64,000 nt of DNA from Hippophae tibetana (lineage: Eukaryota; Streptophyta; Magnoliopsida; Rosales; Elaeagnaceae): assembly GCA_037013495.1 (NCBI GenBank), contig CM072812.1, forward strand, positions 38,042,001 through 38,106,000, read 5' to 3'. The notes under the pieces are model-generated. The model had not been told where the DNA came from. It did not search any database and worked only from the letters and a program-made list of their open reading frames with translations. The position numbers were made by a program, and so were the translations under genes. Below, piece after piece: positions 12,884-25,090 of this stretch (within the stretch, counting starts at the first letter, position 1; every line of letters begins with the position of its first letter).

Positions 12884-13816
12884 AAGATTTGATCCAAAAT
12901 TTTCTCCTTGTAATTTCTACCAGGGTTTAATATCTTAGTAGTAATTAAGTTTTAATTTTAATACATTTTTTATCTTTATTTTTAAGTGGTACTTTATCGA
13001 TACTCATATTTTAAAAAAAGTACTAATTTGATCCAATTTTTCATTTTATTAGTAATTTTTCACATTTATATAACATATGTTTTTTTTTTATAAAAAAATT
13101 ATGATATTTTCGTCTCTTTCTATCTTTAGAACATTAACAAAAAAAATTCTCATTTTTTTATTATTAATTTAATGTTTTAATGTTTTAAACTTATTAAAAG
13201 CATAAAATGATTAGATAAACAAAAATATCACAAATGTCTTTCATTAAATACTCATGTATTATATAAGCAAAAATAAATTAATAAAATGAAAAATTGTATC
13301 ATATTGATATTATTTTTAAATATGAGTATCATTAAGTTACTATAAAAAAATAATGATAAAAAAGTACCAAGGTTTCAAAAGCAAAGTTGATGTTCTATTT
13401 TCACCTGCTTGGGCACTGTTTGTAGCTATTTCTTTGAAAATCCAAGGATATATCATGGGTTATTATAACGTATCTTGTTTCTCTTCACGTGGATGCTTTT
13501 AAAAACATGTGAGATAATTTTATATTTTTGTGTTTAATTTATAATATTAATTGTTTTTTATGTGTGATTTAAATTTGATAAGTATGTAATACTATTAATT
13601 GATAGATAATAATAATTATTATTCAAAAATTCTTTATTTTAAAAAATATAAGAAAAGAAAGTCTTTAAATATAAATTTTTTAGATAGTTTTTATTATAAC
13701 ATGATAAGAAATTAATTTAATTTTTTTATTTAAAGGTTTGAAAAAATACTTTTAAAACAAATAGATAATTAATTTGTTACTTAGTAAAGAATAAATATAC
13801 AATAATAATTATTTTA
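12884..13816. repeat. 0.9-kb AT-rich direct repeat, copy 2
   Basis: Partner of 11361-12252. Its right side stops at AATAATAATTATTTTAT (to 13816), exactly where copia coding sequence begins; in copy 1 the same string continues as TAATAAATAATCAATTG. The copia fragment at 13817 is therefore joined inside this repeat. Confidence 0.8.
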
Positions 13817-16288
13817 TGATTCTTATGAAGTGATTCAATCCCTTCATTCATAGCAACCAACCACTGAACAGACTCATCATAAGTGACAAATTCATGATAA
13901 CTAGAAGGTTCATACACCTCAATAGACTCTGCCACAGACAATGCAAAAGAAACTAAGTCTACATCTGCGTACCTCTGAGGGCGACGAATCTCTCTTATTC
14001 CTTTACCCTTAGTAATACTATATGGTTGCTCATGTTGCTCTTCTGCTACATCATGAGCAGAATCATCTATCTCATCCACAGATGGTTGATCTGAAGTGCC
14101 CTCTTGTACTTGACTAGGAGCTCCACTCTCAAGCTCCACCTGCTCACTAACATCGTGGTCTTTATCTGCAACAATAAACTCTTTTTTCTTTTTCAACATG
14201 GAAAACTCATCAAATTTAACATCTCTGCTAATCAAAAATTTAGGTGAATTGGGTTCAACACACCATAATCTATAACCCTTCACCCCAGAAGGATACCCCA
14301 AAAATATGCATTTCAGTGCCCTAAGCTCAAGTTTACCATCATTAATATGAGCATAAGCAGGACAACCAAAAACTTTCAAATCAGAATAATTAGCAGGAGC
14401 ACCAAAGAATACCTCAAACGGAGTCTTCAACTCAATTGCAGTTGATGGAGACCGATTCACCAAATAGCAGGCATGGTTACAAGCTTCAGCCCAAAAATAT
14501 TTATCCAAGTCAGCTTGAAAAAGCATACAACGAGCTCTTTCTAAGAGAGTCCTATTCATAAGTTATGCTACTCCATTTTGTTGTGGTGTATGACGCACAG
14601 TACGGTGTCTAACTATGCCATTTCTTTCACAAAACTCATTAAACTGACTGTCACAAAATTCCAAACCATTATCAGTTCTCAAATGCTTGATTTTCTATAC
14701 AAGCCTTGAATTTCACAAATTTTGGGAACGCATCATTCTTATTTTTCAGAAAATACACCCAAACATGACGAGAGAAGTCATTAATAAAAGTCAACATATA
14801 CCGAGCACCACCTTTAGACACAACACGAGAAGGACCCCAAAGATCTGAATGAATATAATCAACAATACCTTTCGTTTTATGGATGGTTGTACTGAACTTG
14901 ACCCTACGATGCTTTCCATAAACACAATGCTCACAGAAATCAAGTTTCCCAGTTTTCTGACCATAAAGCAAATCATGTTTGCTCAAAATAGACATCCCTG
15001 CCTCACTCATATGCCCAAGCTGCATATGCCATAATCGAGTAGTGTCTGAATCTTGATCTGACGAGGATGAAACTGATACACTACCAATAACAATGCTACC
15101 CTGAAGCATATAGAGACCACACGACAATTTCCCTTTAATAACAACGAGAGCACCCTTACTAACTTTTAAGACTCCACCTTCAGCTACATACTTATAGCCT
15201 TGTGAATCAAGAGTACCCAAAGATATCAAATTCTTTTTCAAATTTGGAACATGACGAACATCTTTTAAAGTCCTAACAATACCATCATGCATCTTAATTC
15301 GGAAAGTACCAATACCAACAACCTTGCAGGACATATTGTTTCCCACCAAGACAACACCCCCATCAATAGACTGATAAGAAGCAAACCAATCTCTACTGGG
15401 GCACATATGGTAAGTGCAACCCGAATCAAGAATCCAAGCATCTCCAGGAGAACCAATAGATACTGATAGAACATTTTCACCATCGGAACCAGAACTATCT
15501 GCAACACCAGCAACATCATTAGTACCATAAGACGTTGTGACAGATTTTCCTTTACTTTTGAGTTTTGGACAATTTACTTTCCAGTGCCCTTCCTAACGAC
15601 AATAGTTGCATTTATCTTTTCTTTTTCTAGATTTGGATCTAGATTTGCCTCTATTATTGCTTGTGCCTTTTTCTTGATTTCTACCTCTGACAAATAAACC
15701 ATTGCTATTATCATTACTGCTTGTAAACACCTTTTTCTTCAACTCTCTGGAATTCAAAGCTGCTTTGACATCTTCCAAAGAAATAGTGTCTCGCCCATAT
15801 AACATGGTATCAACAAAATGTTCAAATGAATGAGGTAAAGAACATAATAGAACTAAGGCCTGATCCTCATCATCAATCTTAACACCACCATTTTTCAAAT
15901 CACGAATAATTTTAGTAAATTCATCAAGGTGATCATGCAAAGTTGTACCTTCTGACATTCTGAATGTATACAAACGTTGCTTCAAATATAATCGACTCGT
16001 TAAAGACTTGGTCATATACAAATTCTCCAATTTAAGCCATAACCCAGCAGGAGATTCCTCATCACCAACTTCGCGTAATACCTCATCAGACAAGGATAAC
16101 TGAATTGAACTGAGAGCATTTTCCATCAATGCATCTTTTTCTTCATCAGTCAATTTTTCTAGCAATTTATCCTTACCTTCAAGTGTCTTAACGAGCCCTT
16201 CTTTAACTAATACGGCCCGTATCTTCATACGCCAAAGACTGAAATCATTTCTACCATTGAATTTCTCAATTTCATATTTTGCCGCCAT
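13817..16288 (-). pseudogene. Tnt1-like gag-pol, stop codons, frameshift, truncated
   Basis: Gag starts at 16288 and runs through a UBN2 region (MSEGTTLHDHLDEF) to a CCHC zinc knuckle. An in-frame TAG at 15593-15595 interrupts the knuckle between CNYCR and EGHWKVNC. The same frame then carries protease (AWILDSGCTYHM), pre-integrase (LWHMQLGHM) and the integrase first Asp (YIHSDLWG). Around 14560-14680 the frame shifts and a TAA precedes MNRTLLERARCM. The C-terminal integrase piece (CIFLGYPSGVKGYRLW) continues to an acidic linker, and the copy ends at QWLVAMNEGIESL, the RT entrance. Confidence 0.88.
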
Positions 16289-16421
16289 GACAGAAAACTC
16301 AATGTTAAATAAACAGAAGCACAACCCAGAAAATATGAAACCAATCAGATAACCAGAAGCTCAAAATAAATCCAAAAGAGCAAACTTGACCAGTTCCAAT
16401 AAATAACAGAATAACCCAATA

Positions 16422-16433
16422 GCTCTGATACCA
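16422..16433 (-). other. Primer-binding site (initiator-Met tRNA)
   Basis: The - strand reads TGGTATCAGAGC, complementary to the 3' end of initiator methionine tRNA, the usual plant copia primer. It lies six bases inside the LTR end at 16440. Confidence 0.9.
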
Positions 16434-16439
16434 ATTTGT

Positions 16440-17008
16440 TGTAAATTAGCACTTGCGGAAGCGAAGATCGGGTCCAATTTTAGTTGCATAAATTAATAAT
16501 AATGGGTAACAGCAAAATAATAAACAGTAAGAAAATTAATGACACGCAATGATTTAAGTGGTTCAACTTTTCGATATGAAAAATTTACTTCACTGACGAC
16601 GGCACACCGAGGAAAATCTACTAATAATCAAATAGAGATACAAACACCAATTTCCAGAGCTTCACAAATTATACCAAAATTCAAAATCAACCCATAAAAT
16701 ATCCCTTTTAAATTACTGGTAATATATAGGAAGATAAATTTAACAAACTTGCTATTAAATCAAATATTACCATACAAATGAGATGATAGTGGCGACACGA
16801 AACTGTGGAAGAAAAACAGCAAGCGAAATTTTTCTTCTTCTCTTTCTGCAGTTTTCTTTTCTCTACTCTCTGTTTAATTTTTGAGCTGCTATAATATATA
16901 TATATAGCTAGGGTACAAGCTGGGAAACAATAGGTTGGCTTAATTGATTTAATGGGTTTGGGCCAAACTAATAACAGTTGCCTATAGGTCTGAAAAAGGT
17001 TTAATACA
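16440..17008 (-). repeat. 5' LTR of the Tnt1-like element
   Basis: 569 bp bounded by TGTA (16440-16443) and TACA (17005-17008). On the - strand a TATA-rich promoter (TATATATATATTATA) lies near 16885-16907. Outer boundary is chosen from the TG...CA ends because no second LTR is available for comparison. Confidence 0.7.
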
Positions 17009-17346
17009 TCTGCATAATTAATATTATTATAATTTGGGTTGTGTTCGTCGTTGTCAGTTTGTTTGCATAGTTTTATTTTCTTTGTTTATAACTTTGAATT
17101 GTGTTGGATTTCTTGTGGCTGTGTGAAAAAGCACGTTACTGAATTACATTGCTCGTCAGCACTTGAAAATCTGCTTATGAGATGTTTCTAGTTAAAAAAA
17201 AGTTCTTCTTTTAATACCATTTACAATGGCATTTCAACATAAAGGAATCATTACATTAAAATAGATCCTATTCCAACATCAAAAGAAATTCAATCTAGAT
17301 TATAAAGCCTTTCCCAAAAAAAAAAATTATAAAGCTTAAAGCCTCT
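17009..17346. other. Unique spacer
   Basis: No gene recognised. This is the left outer flank of the repeated 25-mer at 17347-17371 and is not present in the second copy of the segment at 54.3 kb. Confidence 0.5.
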
Positions 17347-17371
17347 GAGAGAATTCTTTGATTGTTTATCA
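17347..17371. repeat. 25-bp direct repeat flanking Athila fragment, left copy
   Basis: Begins GAGAGAATTCTTTGATTG. It matches 18795-18819 at 24 of 25 bases, and 55688-55712 exactly. It flanks the Athila piece 17372-18794 like a long target-site duplication. Confidence 0.85.
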
Positions 17372-18794
17372 TTCTCCAAAAAAAAATTAGCTTCAAAGTT
17401 CTATAAGGATTCTTTTGAGGTATAATTTTAAAATATATTCTTACAGTTATTTTTATGTTTGATTCATATATATTATATTTAATTTATCTGTGATTAAATT
17501 TAATATGAATGACTATTTATAAATATGATATAATAATAACGTTGTTATACTTGGAAAATATTAAATAGGTAAAACATTTATATAATAAATTGATTTTTTT
17601 ATTTAATATTTTATGTTAAAGATGTTAGAGAGAAATATATTATTTTTTATTACAAACTTAAATCTTAAAATTAGATTTTAAGGTTCAATTATCCGATCTA
17701 ATTTAGAGTAGTGCTCTTTTTTTGTTGATACAATCGCCCAGTAGTTAGAGTAAAACTCTATTTCATAAGTTTTTATAAGAACTATTATTCGAAAATGTAT
17801 TGATAACATATTTTCAATAACAATTTTAAAACTTGAAAGTTAATACTCGGATAATTAAATTCTTAGGTTTAATTTGGATATCTTGAATAAAGTTTAAAAT
17901 ATCTAACCCCACCAAATGTGGTATTTAAATAGTTCATTTTTAATCTCTTAAAATAAAAGAATTAATTTAATTAACCAAATTAATTATCGACCTCACCCAT
18001 AGGTGTTAATTGATTTGTTTAATTAACAAATAATATCTAATTTCACCAAAGGTGGTATCTATATAAAAAAAAGAGAATTAATAAATATCAATTTATATAT
18101 TTAATAACCTAAATAATATGAGCAATCATAATTAACTTAATTATTATATCCATAAATACTAAACTCTTATGAATGATAAAAAAAAATGCATAATTATTTA
18201 ACGAATCCATATCTATGTTTATTTTTTTTATTGTTATTAGATAGAGGAAACACAAAAAAATTAAAAATATCATGACATAATGTTTAGGATTTAATTTCAT
18301 TTTCAAAAGTTTGAATAATAAATTAAAAACCACATATATTCTTTCCTTAGATCAACCTTGGGAGTATACTTGTCATTTGCTATAAAATGATTTGTGCACT
18401 CACGAGAGTTTTACAAATATAAAACAAATATAAAACATATATAAAACAAAAGTACGTGCAAGATCGATATTGCTAACCGAAGTTAGTCTTGTCTCATCAA
18501 GGAGCATAGAACAGCCTTAGGATGGACTATTTTTAACATAAAAGGTATAAGTCCATCCATTTGCATGCACAAGATTCTAATGGAGGAACTTTACAAACCA
18601 TTCATTGAGCCCCAAAGAAGATTAAATCCAGTAATGAATGAAGTTGTGAGAGCCAAAATTTTGAAGCTTTTAATTGTTGAAATTATTTATGCTATTTCAA
18701 ATAGCTCATAGGTGAGTCCAGTGCAGATTGTACCAAAAAAAGGTGAAATTACGGTGGTGAAAAATGAAAACAATGAGTTTATTCCTACAAGAAT
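17372..18794 (+). mobile_element. Internal Athila fragment (partial LTR plus partial RT)
   Basis: Contiguous piece of an Athila-like element that starts inside an LTR (17372-18499, lacking the promoter part) and ends inside the reverse transcriptase (18500-18794). It is flanked by the 25-bp direct repeat, so it seems to have been inserted as a piece rather than left behind by decay. The same piece occurs at 54279-55687, there joined to the rest of its LTR. Confidence 0.85.
18500..18794 (+). pseudogene. Athila reverse transcriptase N-terminal fragment
   Basis: The + strand reads KGISPSICMHKILMEE, then EPQRRLNPVMNEVVRA, a stop, VSPVQIVPKKGEITVVKN and FIPTR. This is the conserved Athila RT entry region. 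Homology ends at the point where the right 25-bp repeat begins. Confidence 0.88.
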
Positions 18795-18819
18795 GAGAGA
18801 ATTCTTTGATTTTTTATCA
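18795..18819. repeat. 25-bp direct repeat flanking Athila fragment, right copy
   Basis: Begins GAGAGAATTCTTTGATTT, one base different from the left copy at 17347-17371. The second duplicate of the locus has only this right copy (55688-55712). Confidence 0.85.
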
Positions 18820-19862
18820 AGAAACAAAAAAACAGAAATTACAATGTGTTTGACAGAACAAAACTTATTTAAGTGATTCATAGCAAAATTGGAAGGGAAA
18901 GAAGGCATAATTGAGCGAAGTCTTAACATATAACAGTTATGATCATGGCTAATTTATAATACTAGTCCAAAGATAGCTAATAAAGGTAAGGTAATAGCAA
19001 CTAATCTAGATTTTGTTTAGAAAAGAATTTGGGCCAAGAGGGATTGGGATTTCCACCGTCCCTTCTAACATGAGGAGGACTTTCTTCATTGAAGGACGAA
19101 TAGATGGCTCATCCTGGATGCACCAAAGCGCAACTTTAACCATTCTTTCCAATTCCTTCTTGTCTATCATTTCATTGCCCACCAGTTTACCCAACTGACC
19201 ATTATCAAAACAGATCCATACCCATTCATCCAAAACAACTTCTTCTTCAGAGAGATTCCAGTCCACATTCTTCCTGCAACATATGATCTCCAACAGTACA
19301 ATGCCAAAGCTGTAAACATCTGCTTTGACCGTAATAGGCAGTTTTTTATGCCATTCTGGAGCAACATACCCTCTTGTGCCTCTATTGCCTGTATAGGTTT
19401 TGGTTTGATCTGGCTTTAGCAACTTTGCCAATCCAAAGTCGGAAATTCTTGGACATCCATATTCATCCATGAGTATGTTTTGGGGCTTAATGTCACAATG
19501 AATGATTTGAGTCCCACAATCTTCATGTAAATAGAGAACTCCTCTTGCTATATTGCAAGAAATTCTCACCCTTTCATCCCAACAAGGTTTGTTTTCTGGG
19601 GTAAAAAGTGTATCTACAAGTGATCCATTCCTCATATATTCATACACCAAAAGCCTATTTTGTCCCTCGTGGCAAAACCCCAGTAAACAGACCAAATTTT
19701 TGTGATGGGTTCTCCCAATAACTTTTATCTCACTCTGAAACTCTTTTTCACCTTCCTCCAGTTCTTTCTGTAGTCTTTTGATTGCAACAACCTTTTCGGT
19801 CTTCAAAATTTTCTCTTTATAAACTGTACCAAATGAACCTCTTCCAATCTCTTCTTTGAAAT

Positions 19863-20067
19863 TGTAAGAATTGGATTTATTGATGATGAATAAACGAATG
19901 TTTACAACCTATTTATACAAAAGAAAAGCAAAATTGTAATAATTAAAAATAAACACAATTATGGAGAGGCATGTTCTTGGACAGTCTATCCTTCCCCACC
20001 AACAGCTTGGTGGCTGCTTCCAACTGGTGTGTTGGTTGTCACCAGCTGGATATCATGTTCTTTAACA
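19863..20067 (-). repeat. 3' LTR of the kinase-gene copia element
   Basis: Complete 205-bp LTR with TGT at one end and ACA at the other. A purine-rich tract (TTGAGGGGGAA on the - strand, 20068-20078) sits directly next to it. The pol reading frame runs through the tract and about 27 codons into this LTR before its stop at 19986. Confidence 0.93.
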
Positions 20068-23000
20068 TTCCCCCTCAAGTTAGAATATATGTTAATTATT
20101 CCTAACTTGTTAAGTAAGCTTGAGAACTGTGGAAAACTCAGGGATTTGGTAAATATATCTGCTTGTTGCTCTAATGTAGAGATATGATAAGTTTTGATCA
20201 TTCCAGCTTGAATCTTTTCTCTTACTAGATGGCAATCGATCTCTATGTGTTTAGTTCGCTCATGAAACACTGGATTTGATGCAATGTGAAGAGCTGCTTG
20301 ATTGTCACAATATAACTTGGTTGGTTGGGAGTGTTTGATACCCAAATCATCCAGAATATATCGTAACCAGGTTACTTCGCAACATGCTGCTGCCATAGAG
20401 CGATATTCTGCTTCTGCACTTGATCGTGAGACTGTATTTTGTTTCTTAGTCTTCCAAGAAATTAGCGAGTTTCCAAGAAACATACAATATCCTGTGGTTG
20501 ATCGTCTTGTATCTGTGCATTTTGCCCAATCTGCATCACAAAAAGCATTTAGTTGTAATGAACTAGTTGCTGAGAAAAAGAGACCTTGCCCTGGTGTGTT
20601 CTTGACATATCGTAGCACTCGTTGAGCTGCTTCCAAATGTGGTTGTCGTGGTTTATCCATATATTGACTGAGAATGTGCACGGCATACACTAAGTCGGGC
20701 CTTGTGATGGTCAAGTATATTAATCTCCCAACAAGTCTTCGATAGGATGTGGGATTACTGATGAATTCCCCTTCAACCTTGCTGAGGGATAAATTTTGTT
20801 CCATAGGTGAATTTGCAGATTTGGCACCAAGATAACCCATATCCTCCAATATTTCAAGTGCGTACTTGCGTTGTGACAGAACAATTCCCTTCCTGGAACG
20901 TGAAACTTCTATGCCCAAAAAATACTTTAATTCACCGAGATCTTTAAGCTTGAATTGGCTCATGAGATGATTCTTAGTTTCTTCAATGTCTTGTTTATTG
21001 TTTCCTGTTATGATTATATCATCTACATAGACAAGGAGAGCAGAGAAGGAATTACCACGGGTTCGGACGAACAGTGAGTGATCATACTTGGATTGGTTAA
21101 AACCAGCTAGCTTAAGTGTTGTTGATAGTTTGATGAACCACTGTCGTGAGGCTTGTTTGAGTCCATACAAAGATTTATGTAGCTTACATACTCGTGTTTC
21201 TCCCTTTCGTCCGAATCCAGGTGGAAGGGACATGTAAACATCTTCATGAAGATCACCATAGAGAAAAGCATTGTTGACATCGAGTTGTCGAAGATGCCAA
21301 TTTTGAATAGCAGCAACGGCAAGGAGAAGCCGAACAGTGACAAGTTTGGCTACTGGTGCAAAAGTTTCTTGGTAGTCAAAACCTTCAATCTGACTGTATC
21401 CTTTGGCCACTAACCGAGCCTTGTATCGTTCCACAGAACCATCAGGATTATACTTGATTTTGTAGACCCATTTACAACCAACTGGTTTCTTGTTTGGAGG
21501 AAGCTGTTGAAGCATCCAAGTGCCATTAGTTTCAAGAGCATCCAGTTCTTGTTTCATGGCAAGCCACCAATTTGGATCATTGAAAGCTTCAGCAAAAGTG
21601 GTTGGTTCCCTGAGAATGGAAATAGAAGTAGCAAAAGCACGATGTGCAGGTGATAATTGGTCATAGGTAAGTACATGAGATAAAGAATGAGAAGTACCTT
21701 TGTCTTTGGACGATGCTGAGTGAGATGAAGGGAAGGACCGAGAAGGTAGGGAAGCTTCTACATGATATTTTTGAAGGTAGCTAGGAACATTGGTGGATCG
21801 ACGAAGCCTATGTGTGACTGGTGTTGGAGGAATTATGTGTGGTGGAGAAGTTGACGATGATGTTTCTGGAGATGAATTTTGAAGATGAAGAGTGTCTGAG
21901 TTGATTGTTGGAAGGACAGATGGTGTATGATCAAGTGATATATTTGGATTGGTTTATTGACGAATGTTGGGTAGGTCATCATAAATAGTATCTTCTGATG
22001 GAGGAAATAGAGTTGGAGTGTTGACAGCGGAAGTGAAATAAGGAAATACATGTTCATGAAAGATAACATCACGAGACACTAAAGTCTTGTTTGTTTCCAG
22101 ATTGTAGACACGATAACCTTTGATCCCAGATGGATACCCAATGAATATGCATTTATGTGACCTAGCATCAAACTTGGTAAGTCGATCATGATGTGTAGAG
22201 ACAAAGCAAAGGGAACCAAAAACACGAAGGTGTTCATACCTAGGAGTTTTGTGAAAAAGGACTTCAAATGGTGTTTTACCCTTGAGAACAGGTGTTGGAG
22301 TATGATTTATGAGGTATGTGGTTGTAAGAATGGCATCTCCCCATAATTGTTTAGGAAGATTGGCTTGGAAGAGTAATGAACGAGCAACATTGAGAAGATG
22401 ACGGTGTTTACGTTCAGCAACACCATTTTGTTGAGGGGTAGAGACACAACTAGTTTGATGAAGGATTCCTTTGGTAGAAAACAACTGGGTTATAGAGAAT
22501 TCTGGTCCATTGTCACTACGAATGATTTTAACTCTGGATGAAAATTGTGTTTCAACAAGATTGATGAAGGTGGTAAGAAATGTACGTGTATCAGATTTAG
22601 TATGTAAGAGATAGACCCATGTGCATCTTGAGTAGTCATCAACAATAGTGAGAAAATAACGTGCTCCATTAAGTGCTGGAATGTGATAACCACCCCAAAT
22701 ATCAACATGAATCATTTCAAAAGGTGCTTTTGTATTGATGGAACTTAAAGGAAATGGATTACGTGTTTGCTTAGCTAATGGACAAATAGAACAATCACTA
22801 ATGGAACAAAAAGGTGTGTTGATGGAAAGAGAAATTACACGCAAACTATTATTAGATAAATGACCAAGTCGTTGATGCCATAGATGAGAGTTGGTGGAAG
22901 CAGTGTTTGAAATAGAGAAACATCCAGCCTTTTCAGAAATAGTCAGGTAGTAGAGTCCTGCTTTCTCAGTTCCCATCCCAATCGTCTTCCCTGAGCATTT

Positions 23001-24524
23001 GTCCTGAACAAAGCACATACTATTAGTGAAGGTGACATGGAAAAATGAGGTTTGAGTTAGTTTGGCTACTGAAACTAAGTTTAATTTGAAGGAGGGAACA
23101 CACAAGACATTATGGAGTATAAAATTATTTGAGAAATGCACAGTGCCAATATGTGTGACACGGGCAAGAGAATGATCAGGTAAATGCACATGCCGATTAG
23201 TGACTGGAATGCTGGAGCTCATAAGGTTTTGGGAACAGACCATGTGATCAGTTGCCCCTGTATCAAAAATCCAACGAGTTTCTGAATGGAAAACAATTGC
23301 ACATAATGTGTTACCTGAAGAAGTAGTCACTTGATTTGCCATGCTACCTGATTTGGATTGATTGAGAAGTGTAAGGAGCTCTTGATATTGGGCAGATGTA
23401 AGATTGTGGGATGGTGTCTTTGTGTCGGAGCAGCTTTCCTGAAAGTCAGTATGATGAGCTTTGGAAGGGAAGCCATAACTTGTGTTTCTCTTATCTTGAA
23501 TTACTCCTTTCTTCCGACACATGTTGATGTCATGTCCATTTAAACCACAGAAATTACATTTGAGACGCTTTCGGCAGTTTTCAAAAATGTGTCCATTGAG
23601 ACCACAAAAATCACATTTGAGGTGACTTCGGCAATTCTCAGAATTATGACCTATATTGCTGCATCTATTGCACTTGAGATGTGGGTTCCTTGGTGGGTAA
23701 TTTTTCTGAGGATATTGTGGACGACTATCTCTGGCAACGAGTGCGGCAGCTTCTGGCATCCTTCCTATGCTTTGAGTGGAGACAGCTCTTTGCTTTTCAT
23801 CTTGAACAATAAGTGAATATACCTTATTTACTGTAGGTAATGCTTCCATGAGCAAGATTTGTCCGCGTGCTGATGTGTAAAGCGTATTAAGGCCCATGAG
23901 AAACTTTATGGTTCGCTGCTTTTGTTGATATTCTTGTAATTCTCTTCCAGCATTTCCTCCACAGTGTGGAAGAGGACATAGTGCATCACGACTATCCCAT
24001 AAACTTTTCAATTTGGTATAGTATTCGCCAATGCTCACACCTTCTTGCATGCAATCATGGATCTCTTGTTCAATGTGGAATAGGTGCACGCTGTTGGTGT
24101 GCGAAAAGCGTTCCTTTAATTCTTCCCATAGCTCATATGCAGTATCACTATACATGACACTTTCTGCAATTTTGGGTGATATGGTGTTAAGGATCCATCC
24201 TTTGACAAGAATATTGCAGCGAGTCCATTGTTTGATTTCTGCTTCAAGGTTTGTTGATGGCCTTTTGATTGTGCCGTCAATGAATCCTTCTTTGTTTTTG
24301 GTTATTAGAGCCATGAGCATTGCATGACTCCAAATGTGATAGTTTTCTTGGTTTAAGGATTGAGCTACAAGGACCATGCCTGGTTGGTCTGAGTGGTGTA
24401 AATATAAAGAATGACTAGGATCATCATACCATTTTGGTAAAGTAGGGTTGGTATTGGTAGTCATAGACATTTTTGGTTGAATAAATTTGAAAGAACGGGA
24501 TGGGTTTAAGTGTGTTTTAGACAA
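19986..24524 (-). pseudogene. Copia gag-pol polyprotein, one in-frame stop
   Basis: One frame of 1513 codons from ATG 24524 to the stop at 19986-19988, interrupted only by a TAA at 21954-21956 after residue 856. First part: copia gag (LHHSDQPGMVLVAQ, residues 43-56), three consecutive CCHC zinc knuckles (C285-C298, C304-C317, C323-C336), protease DTGA (421-424), pre-integrase (LWHQRLGHL), integrase catalytic residues D608, D671 and E704. Second part: reverse transcriptase with the YVDD active site (21018-21029), then RNase H ([26 protein letters not shown]). The three knuckles are more than the one or two usual in copia. With one nonsense codon and all catalytic motifs present, this copy died recently or might be suppressed by readthrough, which is unlikely at this position. 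Confidence 0.93.
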
Positions 24525-25078
24525 TAATGACTATTTATGAAATAAATAATGTACTGAAATATGCTCTATCTTATAGAAAATGAGTCAAGGATTAAGGAAC
24601 CGGAAATTTCAGCCGCAGAACCGGTCGGAAAGTGGGTGAACCGGCGTCTGGAGTGGCTGCAACGGCGGCTGCAACGGTGAAGCACTGAACCGGATGAAGA
24701 CCGAACCGGACCGGACTGGACCGAGAAAACGACGCGTCGTTTATTTCAGCGCCGAGCGAACGACATGTCGTTTGTTTCAGCGGGCGAGCGACGACGTGTC
24801 GTTGGAGTCGTCTTCTTCAGCAGCTGGCGCATGTTGGAGCGTGCGTCTCCGGCGAGGCGCGTGGAACGCCGGCGAGATTAAAAATGGCGCGTGTGAGCGC
24901 GTGGATAGGTATTTTGGCTTGATTTTAATTGCAGATTGCTCGGATTTTTCTGAATAATATTCTGGGATGAAATTTAAATTATTTTGTGAATTGAAATTGG
25001 TTTTGGAAAAAAAAAACAGATTGAGGAAAAATTGGAAAAATTTCTATGAGCTGATTTTTTCTGGGAATTGTTTCCTAA
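24525..25078 (-). other. 5' untranslated region of the copia element
   Basis: 554 bases between primer site and gag start. The part 24594-24900 is strikingly GC- and CpG-rich (GGAACCGG, GGCGAGGCGCGTGG) compared with the AT-rich surroundings, and holds three palindromes described separately. The open frame 24694-24957 on the other strand is a by-product of this composition. Confidence 0.75.
24727..24802. promoter_or_regulatory. Three phased ACGAC-GTCGT palindromes
   Basis: AAACGACGCGTCGTTT (24727-24742, perfect palindrome), AACGACATGTCGTT (24759-24772, perfect) and ACGACGTGTCGT (24791-24802, imperfect centre). Centres are 31 bp apart in both intervals (24734.5, 24765.5, 24796.5), about three helical turns. 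They lie just downstream of the 5' LTR in element direction, a place where copia elements often carry enhancer repeats. The function is inferred. Confidence 0.55.
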
Positions 25079-25089
25079 GCTCTGATACC
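25079..25089 (-). other. Primer-binding site of the copia element
   Basis: The - strand reads GGTATCAGAGC, complementary to initiator-Met tRNA, one base from the LTR end at 25091. Confidence 0.9.
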
Positions 25090-25090
25090 G

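Larger units (their letters stand above)
13817..17008 (-). mobile_element. 3'-truncated Tnt1-like copia retrotransposon
   Basis: Element on the - strand with one LTR (16440-17008), an initiator-Met primer site, gag, protease, integrase and the very start of the reverse transcriptase, where it stops abruptly at 13817. The rest of RT, RNase H and the other LTR are missing. Sequence style (MAAKYEIEKFNGRNDFSLWR gag start, DSGCTYHM protease, WHMQLGHMSEAGM pre-integrase) is that of the Tnt1-94/Tork group. A handful of disabling changes suggests it is younger than the element at 6426. Confidence 0.9.

Noticed and set aside
18687-18929. 80-residue frame on the - strand (also 55580-55822)
   Set aside because: It is antisense to the Athila RT fragment and the 25-mer junction; its presence in both copies only reflects the segmental duplication.
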